From Woeseiaceae bacterium (GTDB taxonomy: Bacteria > Pseudomonadota > Gammaproteobacteria > Steroidobacterales > Woeseiaceae), in assembly GCA_030066655.1 (NCBI GenBank), contig JASJBE010000001.1:24041-88040 (forward strand): a stretch of DNA of 64,000 nucleotides. The letters run 5' to 3'. The notes beneath the pieces are model-generated. The model was not told the origin of the DNA, did no database searches, and saw nothing but the letters and a program-made list of their open reading frames with translations. Shown here piece by piece: positions 58,905 through 64,000 of the stretch (positions are counted from its first letter, which is position 1; each line of letters begins with the position of its first letter). The translations under genes and the position numbers were made by a program.

Positions 58905-61358
58905 ATGTCAAAAAACCTCGTAATCGTAGAGTCTCCTGCGAAGAGCAAGACCATCGAAAAGTACCTCGGCAAGGACTTTTCCGTGATGGCGTCCTACGGG
59001 CACGTCCGTGATCTCGTGCCGAAAGGCGGCGCCGTCGATCCTGACAAGGGCTTCGAAATGAAGTACCAGGTCATCGAGCGCAACGAGAAACATGTCAACG
59101 CCATCATTCGTGCGCTGAAGAAGGCCGATGCCCTGTACCTCGCAACTGACCCCGACCGCGAGGGCGAGGCGATCAGCTGGCACCTCATCGAGCTGCTACG
59201 CGAAAGAGACGCACTCGACGATAAGGCCGTGCACCGGGTCGTCTTCCACGAGATTACGAAGAAGGCCGTGCGCGATGCGATAGAACACCCACGTGAACTG
59301 TCCGAGCACCTGGTCGGCGCCCAGCAGGCGCGACGCGCCCTCGACTATCTCGTCGGCTTCAACCTGTCGCCGCTGTTGTGGAAAAAGGTGCAGCCAAAGT
59401 TGTCGGCCGGGCGCGTACAGAGTCCTGCGTTACGCATGATCGTCGAGCGCGAGCTCGAGATCGAAGCGTTCAAGGCGCGCGAGTATTGGACCATCGAGGC
59501 CGATCTCAGCAAGGAGAAACAACCGTTCCTCGGTCGCCTGGTCAGCTACAAGGGCGAGAAGGTCGAGCAGTTCAGCTTCGAGAACGAGGCGGCGGCCCGC
59601 GACGTAGAAACGACGATTAACGATGCCTCCGGCGGCAAGCTGACGACGGTCAGCGTTTCGAAGAAGCAACGCCGCCGCAACCCGGCCGGTCCGTTCACGA
59701 CATCCACGTTGCAGCAGGAAGCGTCGAGGAAGCTCGGTTTCAATACGCAGCGCACGATGCGCGTCGCGCAAAAACTCTACGAGGGAATCGAGCTGCCGGA
59801 CGAGGGCAACGTCGGCCTGATCACGTACATGCGTACGGACTCGGTCACACTCGCCGACATCGCGCTGGCCGAGATTCGAGACACGATTGCGCAGCGCTAC
59901 GGCGACAAGAACGTGCCTGCCGAGCCACGCATCTTCAAAACGAAAGCCAAGAACGCGCAGGAAGCGCACGAGGCGATTCGCCCTACGTCCGTGCTGCGCA
60001 CGCCGGACGACGTGAAGGCTGCGCTGGACGAAGACCAGCTGAAGCTCTATTCGCTGATCTGGAAGCGAACGATGGCCTGCCAGATGGTGCCGGCGGTGTT
60101 CGACACGGTCGCCATCGAGTTCGCAGCCGGTGCGCCGGAAGACGGCCATCGCCTGCGCGCTAACGGCTCGGTACTCGTCGAACCGGGCTTTATGGCGGTC
60201 TACCAGGAGGGCAAGGACGACGCCAAGGACGATGACGGCGACCGGCTTCTTCCCGAGATCAACGAGGGCGATGTCGTGCAGATGGACGAACTGCGTCCCG
60301 AACAGCACTTCACCGAACCGCCGCCCCGCTACACCGACGCCAGTCTCGTCAAGGCGCTCGAAGAGTACGGCATCGGCAGGCCGTCCACGTATTCGAACAT
60401 CATCCAGACGCTGAAGAATCGCGAATACATCGAGGTCGATGGCAAGCGATTCATCCCGACGGACATCGGCCGGATCGTCAACGGTTTCCTGACCGATCAC
60501 TTTACACAGTACGTCGACTACGACTTCACGGCGAAGCTGGAGGATGACCTCGACGCCGTGTCCCTGGGCGACAAGGACTGGGTACCGCTGCTCGAAAACT
60601 TCTGGGGACCGTTCCACGAGCTCTGCGAAGAAAAAGACAGCACCGTGACGCGCGGGGACGTCGCCCAGGAGCGAGAGCTGGGCACGGACCCGAAGAGCGG
60701 GAAGCCCGTGTCGGTCCGCATGGGCCGCTACGGCCCGTTTGCCCAGATCGGCACCAAGGACGACGAGGAAAAACCGAAGTTCGCGGGCTTGCGCCCCGGA
60801 CAGAAGATGACGGAGATCACGCTCGAGGAGGCGCTCGAGCTGTTCAAGCTGCCGCGCAAGCTCGGAGAAACGCCCGATGGGCTGTCGGTCTCCGCCAGTG
60901 TCGGACGCTTCGGCCCTTACGTGCGCTACGGCGACAAGTATGTCTCGATTCGCGGCGACGACGATCCGTACACGATCGAGCTGCCGAGGGCCCTCGAACT
61001 GATCGAGGAAAAGAAGATCGCCGATGCCAACCGCATCATCCAGGACTTCGAAGAAGAGGGGATCCAGGTGCTGAACGGCCGGTACGGCCCCTACATCACC
61101 GACAAGAGCAAGAACGCTCGCGTACCCAAGGACCGTGATCCGAAGAGCCTGAGCCTCGAAGAGTGCAAGGAGCTGCTGGCGGCAGCACCGGAACGTCGCG
61201 GACGCAAGAAGGTGACTAAGAAAGCGGCGGCGAAGAAGACGCCGGCCAAGAAGAAGACCAAGAAAAAGACCACGAAGAAGAAAGCGAAGAAAAAGACAAC
61301 GAAGAAGAAGGCTGCGAAGAAAAAAGTAGCCAGGAAGAAGACGGGCAGCGGCGACTAG
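58905..61358 (+). CDS. topA: DNA topoisomerase I with lysine-rich tail
   Basis: 817 residues. The Toprim domain begins KNLVIVESPAKSKTIEKYLGK and has DPDREGEAISWHL. The active-site Tyr308 is in GLITYMRTDSV, and KARNAQEAHEAIRPTS-like sequence follows. Unlike E. coli TopA there are no CxxC zinc fingers; residues about 600-755 hold toprim C-terminal repeats (GRYGPFAQIG, GRFGPYVRYGDKYVS, GRYGPYITD). The last 50 residues are almost pure lysine, alanine and threonine. It relaxes negative supercoils. Confidence 0.97.
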   Translation: MSKNLVIVESPAKSKTIEKYLGKDFSVMASYGHVRDLVPKGGAVDPDKGFEMKYQVIERNEKHVNAIIRALKKADALYLATDPDREGEAISWHLIELLRERDALDDKAVHRVVFHEITKKAVRDAIEHPRELSEHLVGAQQARRALDYLVGFNLSPLLWKKVQPKLSAGRVQSPALRMIVERELEIEAFKAREYWTIEADLSKEKQPFLGRLVSYKGEKVEQFSFENEAAARDVETTINDASGGKLTTVSVSKKQRRRNPAGPFTTSTLQQEASRKLGFNTQRTMRVAQKLYEGIELPDEGNVGLITYMRTDSVTLADIALAEIRDTIAQRYGDKNVPAEPRIFKTKAKNAQEAHEAIRPTSVLRTPDDVKAALDEDQLKLYSLIWKRTMACQMVPAVFDTVAIEFAAGAPEDGHRLRANGSVLVEPGFMAVYQEGKDDAKDDDGDRLLPEINEGDVVQMDELRPEQHFTEPPPRYTDASLVKALEEYGIGRPSTYSNIIQTLKNREYIEVDGKRFIPTDIGRIVNGFLTDHFTQYVDYDFTAKLEDDLDAVSLGDKDWVPLLENFWGPFHELCEEKDSTVTRGDVAQERELGTDPKSGKPVSVRMGRYGPFAQIGTKDDEEKPKFAGLRPGQKMTEITLEEALELFKLPRKLGETPDGLSVSASVGRFGPYVRYGDKYVSIRGDDDPYTIELPRALELIEEKKIADANRIIQDFEEEGIQVLNGRYGPYITDKSKNARVPKDRDPKSLSLEECKELLAAAPERRGRKKVTKKAAAKKTPAKKKTKKKTTKKKAKKKTTKKKAAKKKVARKKTGSGD

Positions 61359-61510
61359 GGATCCGGCTCGCTCCCGGCGCTCGAACCGCGCTTCCCGGAG
61401 CCCATACGTACTTGACCGCATGTTCGGCAGTGCGCTTCGCGGTATCGTAGAAGGTTACGGCTGCCCGAGAGCGGGCACCTGCGCGCCCTAAGGCAACACA
61501 AGGAACCCGC

Positions 61511-62422
61511 ATGAGCAATATCGACCAAGCCAAGAGCTACCTCCTGACCTTGCAGAACCAGATCTGCGCGGAACTCGAAGCCATCGATGGCAAGGCGAGT
61601 TTCCGTCGCGATGCCTGGGACCGGGAGGGCGGTGGCGGCGGCGAAAGCCGGGTCATGGCCGGCGGCGACGTATTCGAGCAGGCCGGGGTTAACTTCTCCC
61701 ACGTGTTCGGCGACCAGCTGCCCCCGTCCGCCACCAAGTCGCGGCCGGAGCTCGCGGGTCGCGGCTTCGAGGCGGTCGGCGTATCGCTGGTCCTGCACCC
61801 GAACAATCCGTATGTGCCGACGACTCACGCCAACTTCCGGCTATTCCACGCCGGTGACGATGTCTGGTGGTTCGGTGGCGGTTACGACCTGACGCCGTAC
61901 TATCCTTTCCACGAGGACGTCGTTGCGTGGCACCAGACGGCGAAAGCCGCCTGCGATAAGTTCGATCCGGCAATCTACCCTCGCTTCAAGAAGTGGTGTG
62001 ACGAGTACTTCTTCCTGAAACATCGTAACGAGACTCGCGGTGTCGGCGGGCTTTTCTTCGACGACTTCAACGAGCTCGGCTTCGAGCGCTCGCTCGAGTT
62101 CGTCCAGACCGTCGGCGACAGCTTCATGAAGGCTTACGGCCCGATCGTGCGCAAGCGGCGTTCGCATCCTTACGGCGCACGCCAGCGCGACTTCCAACTG
62201 TATCGCCGCGGCCGATACGTCGAGTTCAACCTTATTTACGATCGCGGAACGCTGTTCGGGCTGCAGTCCGGCGGCAGGACAGAGTCGATCCTGATGTCGC
62301 TACCACCGAACGTTCGATGGGCCTACGACTGGTCGCCGGAGGCGGGCTCGCCCGAAGCCAAGCTGTACTCCGACTACCTCCGTCCGCGTGACTGGCTGGA
62401 ATCAGGCGAGGCGGCTGCATGA
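61511..62422 (+). CDS. hemF: coproporphyrinogen III oxidase, oxygen-dependent
   Basis: 303 residues. It decarboxylates coproporphyrinogen III to protoporphyrinogen IX with O2. Key stretches: [73 protein letters not shown], and the signature [33 protein letters not shown] precedes the ATG. Its presence shows an aerobic route of haem synthesis. Its TGA overlaps the next ATG (62419-62422). Confidence 0.97.
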   Translation: MSNIDQAKSYLLTLQNQICAELEAIDGKASFRRDAWDREGGGGGESRVMAGGDVFEQAGVNFSHVFGDQLPPSATKSRPELAGRGFEAVGVSLVLHPNNPYVPTTHANFRLFHAGDDVWWFGGGYDLTPYYPFHEDVVAWHQTAKAACDKFDPAIYPRFKKWCDEYFFLKHRNETRGVGGLFFDDFNELGFERSLEFVQTVGDSFMKAYGPIVRKRRSHPYGARQRDFQLYRRGRYVEFNLIYDRGTLFGLQSGGRTESILMSLPPNVRWAYDWSPEAGSPEAKLYSDYLRPRDWLESGEAAA

Positions 62423-62598
62423 GCGAACAGGAAGACAGCGCCGGCGGTGGCTGGATAGCCGTTGGCATCGGCGTCGGCGCAGGGGTCGGTGCGGGCATCG
62501 GTGTCGCCTTTGACGATATCGGCACCGGCATAGTGGCAGGCATCGTCGCCGGAGCGATCGTCGCGGCGATCGGCAGCATGCGCGCCAGAATGAAGTGA
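62419..62598 (+). CDS. small glycine-zipper membrane protein
   Basis: 59 residues beginning at an ATG that overlaps the hemF stop. The body is a glycine-zipper: [20 protein letters not shown], then [18 protein letters not shown], which should form one or two membrane helices. It ends RARMK. The frame is complete. The overlaps with hemF and with the following VOC gene make it a likely translated link in the chain. Possible partner or membrane factor for hemF; inference only. Confidence 0.6.
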   Translation: MSEQEDSAGGGWIAVGIGVGAGVGAGIGVAFDDIGTGIVAGIVAGAIVAAIGSMRARMK

Positions 62599-63017
62599 CA
62601 GACCTGAAGCCATTTCACCTGGCTGTGCCAGTGACAGACCTCGACTCCGCCCGGGGCTTCTACTGCGGGCTGCTTGGTTTTGAGACCGGCAGGACCGCTT
62701 CACGCTGGATCGACCTTAACTTCTACGGCCACCAGGTCACGCTGCACCTTGTCGATGAGGCCGATGAGGACATCGCGCGCAACCCGGTCGATGGCGACAA
62801 CGTGCCGGCCCGTCACTTCGGCGTCATTCTCGATCGGGACGATTGGCAGCGACTGGCGGATCGCCTGATTGCCGAAGGCGTCGAATTCATTATCGAACCC
62901 CGTATCCGTTTCCAGGGTGAGGTTGGCGAGCAGGCCACGATGTTCTTCCTCGACCCGTCCGGAAACGCACTCGAATTCAAATCCTTTTCCGAAAAGACGC
63001 AACTGTTCGCCCGTTAG
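62595..63017 (+). CDS. VOC family protein
   Basis: 140 residues. The start is a GTG that overlaps the stop of the glycine-zipper gene (GTGA). One VOC domain: DLKPFHLAVPVTDLDSARGFYCGLLGFETGRTASRWIDLNFYGHQVTLHL, then RHFGVILDRDDWQRLADRL and EQATMFFLDPSGNALEFKSF. The His (LHLV?) and Glu of ALEFK are in place for metal binding. Close to the uncharacterised glyoxalases found beside hemF in other proteobacteria. Substrate unknown. Confidence 0.92.
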   Translation: MTDLKPFHLAVPVTDLDSARGFYCGLLGFETGRTASRWIDLNFYGHQVTLHLVDEADEDIARNPVDGDNVPARHFGVILDRDDWQRLADRLIAEGVEFIIEPRIRFQGEVGEQATMFFLDPSGNALEFKSFSEKTQLFAR

Positions 63018-63097
63018 AAGCATCTAACAGACAAATGAGCAGAAGAACGGACCGGCTTTTCCGGTTTGACTGCTGAACTTCGTCAAGGGAACTCACT

Positions 63098-63361
63098 ATG
63101 CGTTCGAAGACCCGGAACAAAAGCAGATTCTCGGCCTGCGGGCTGGCGACCGTGCTTCTTGGCGCATCGCTGACCCTCGCGAAGTCGTATGACATCGCCT
63201 GTGACACACAGAGCCTCGCGCGTGACGTCAACGACGATGCCGTGCCGAGCCTGGTCGGTGACACGGACATGCACGGCGGCCACGATGACGGGGTCCAGGT
63301 GAGCTACGTGTTGGCGCCGGATGGCAGCGCCGACGATTCGATCGTCACTGATAAGACCTGA
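63098..63361 (+). CDS. small exported hypothetical protein
   Basis: 87 residues with a signal peptide (FSACGLATVLLGASLTLA, basic N-terminus). The mature part is acidic and low in structure: KSYDIACDTQSLARDVNDDAVPSLVGDTDMHGGHDDGV. AAGGGA stands just before the ATG. No family is recognised. The ribosome site and signal peptide support it. Confidence 0.55.
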   Translation: MRSKTRNKSRFSACGLATVLLGASLTLAKSYDIACDTQSLARDVNDDAVPSLVGDTDMHGGHDDGVQVSYVLAPDGSADDSIVTDKT

Positions 63362-63525
63362 AATACCGCGGCGCCCGGCCGTCCGGGCCGGTCGATCGCG
63401 CGGATCACGAGCCATCTGCGCCTCGCTCACTATTGATTTGCGCATGGCCTGACGGAACGAATGGTTCCTGACACCCGCCGCAGGTGATAGATTTCTCATC
63501 AGAAATCGATCTCACCTCGGAAACC

Positions 63526-64000
63526 ATGCCAAGACTGTCTTTATTGCTGATCGGCCTGCTGCTCAGTGCGGCGGTGCCAGCTCAGTCCCCATCCCGACTC
63601 GTAGACGCGGGTGGTCCGGGGGGCGTGCGCCTGGCCGCCGGAGAATCCCCTGACGAGCAGCGCGTCTACATCGTGCAGATGGCCAGGCCGGCGGCGGCGG
63701 AATTCTTCGCCAGCCAGGTTCCGTTCTCCCCTTCGGCCGCCAAGACGAGGAAAGTCTTCACGAAGGCAAACCCGTCGGTCAGGGACTATGCGGAAAGCCT
63801 CTCGGCGGAACAGGACCGGCTGCTGCTATCGAAAGCGGCTGGCGCCGAGAAGATCTACAGCTATACCTACGGGTTCAACGGATTCGCCGCGAAGATGACG
63901 GCGACGCAGGCCGACAAGCTGTCCGCCCTGCCCGAGGTCGTACAGGTCTGGGAGGACGAGATCCGGCCACTCGCGACGAACTTCAGCGCCGAGTTCCTCG
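63526..64000 (+). CDS. S8 (subtilisin-like) protease, 3'-truncated by window edge
   Basis: 158 residues visible from ATG 63526. A signal peptide (SLLLIGLLLSAAVPAQS) leads to an inhibitor-I9-type propeptide: YIVQMARPAAAEFFASQ, then the strand KIYSYTYGFNGFAAKMTATQADKLSALPEVVQVWED, typical of secreted subtilases. The catalytic D-H-S domain lies beyond the edge. The protein would be exported and self-processed. The assignment rests on the propeptide only. Confidence 0.85.
   Translation, partial: MPRLSLLLIGLLLSAAVPAQSPSRLVDAGGPGGVRLAAGESPDEQRVYIVQMARPAAAEFFASQVPFSPSAAKTRKVFTKANPSVRDYAESLSAEQDRLLLSKAAGAEKIYSYTYGFNGFAAKMTATQADKLSALPEVVQVWEDEIRPLATNFSAEFL

Noticed and set aside
59430..61421. Long minus-strand open frame of 663 codons opposite topA
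   Set aside because: It is the mirror of the topA reading frame in high-GC DNA, with leucine- and arginine-rich low-complexity sequence and no ribosome site. topA carries all family motifs.
63376..63402. GC-rich hairpin GCCCGG-CCGT-CCGGGC as a terminator of the small exported gene
   Set aside because: The stem is real but no T-run follows on either strand, so a terminator cannot be supported.

Overview
The window is high-GC, densely packed chromosome from a gammaproteobacterium. The strongest clues are gene order: the cluster smg-dprA-LysM-def-fmt-rsmB runs on into DUF4390-ntrY-ntrX, and priA-argS-SPOR and pntA-pntB are also present. Oxygen-dependent hemF, class GN sortase with its dedicated two-component system, and a TopA without zinc fingers but with a lysine-rich tail suggest an aerobic, probably marine lineage near Chromatiales, Woeseiales or Xanthomonadales. 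That placement is inference from family composition. No rRNA, tRNA, CRISPR array or prophage was seen.

Layout. 1-6.3 kb: an aldehyde dehydrogenase cut by the left edge, an AT-richer patch with an orphan membrane-anchored protein, a divergent VOC protein/WYL regulator pair around a strong dyad, and a divergent MocR regulator/EamA exporter pair. 6.3-8.2 kb: an AT-richer accessory segment with three leftward unknown genes (lipoprotein, 47-residue membrane protein, soluble protein) and four copies of a short repeat. 8.2-10.5 kb: a MATE exporter, an SRPBCC protein and a Nudix hydrolase. 10.5-16.1 kb: a complete proteobacterial dedicated sortase system (sortase, one VIT/vWA substrate, response regulator, histidine kinase). 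16.1-22 kb: gltD and gltB. 22-34 kb: envelope lipoproteins, DUF924, a second MATE pump, a thiolase, an alanine/sodium symporter, DUF4382 lipoprotein, ferrochelatase, a VOC protein, a fructosamine-kinase family protein and a 5'-3' exonuclease.

34.2-36.7 kb: a REP-like palindrome, a small operon of SMR pump, AAC(6')-like acetyltransferase and zinc-ribbon protein, a 126-bp tandem repeat and an HNH endonuclease. 36.9-39.9 kb: the proton-translocating transhydrogenase pntA-pntB with a clear terminator. 40-41.7 kb: an ECF sigma factor operon with DUF3619, a small acidic exported protein and DUF3106. 41.8-47.6 kb: priA, argS, a SPOR protein and a CapA-like lipoprotein. 47.6-54.5 kb: a tightly coupled leftward run ntrX-ntrY-DUF4390-rsmB-fmt-def. 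54.8-63 kb: rightward LysM protein, dprA, smg, topA, hemF, a glycine-zipper protein and a VOC protein. The right edge cuts a secreted S8 protease.

The most system-like element is the sortase locus: its kinase carries an exported CBM9-like sensor domain, and its substrate carries a C-terminal FPATA sorting motif instead of LPXTG. The least explained elements are the 6.5-8.2 kb accessory operon with its repeats, the 126-bp tandem repeat, and an NtrX lacking both the Walker A lysine and the GAFTGA loop.
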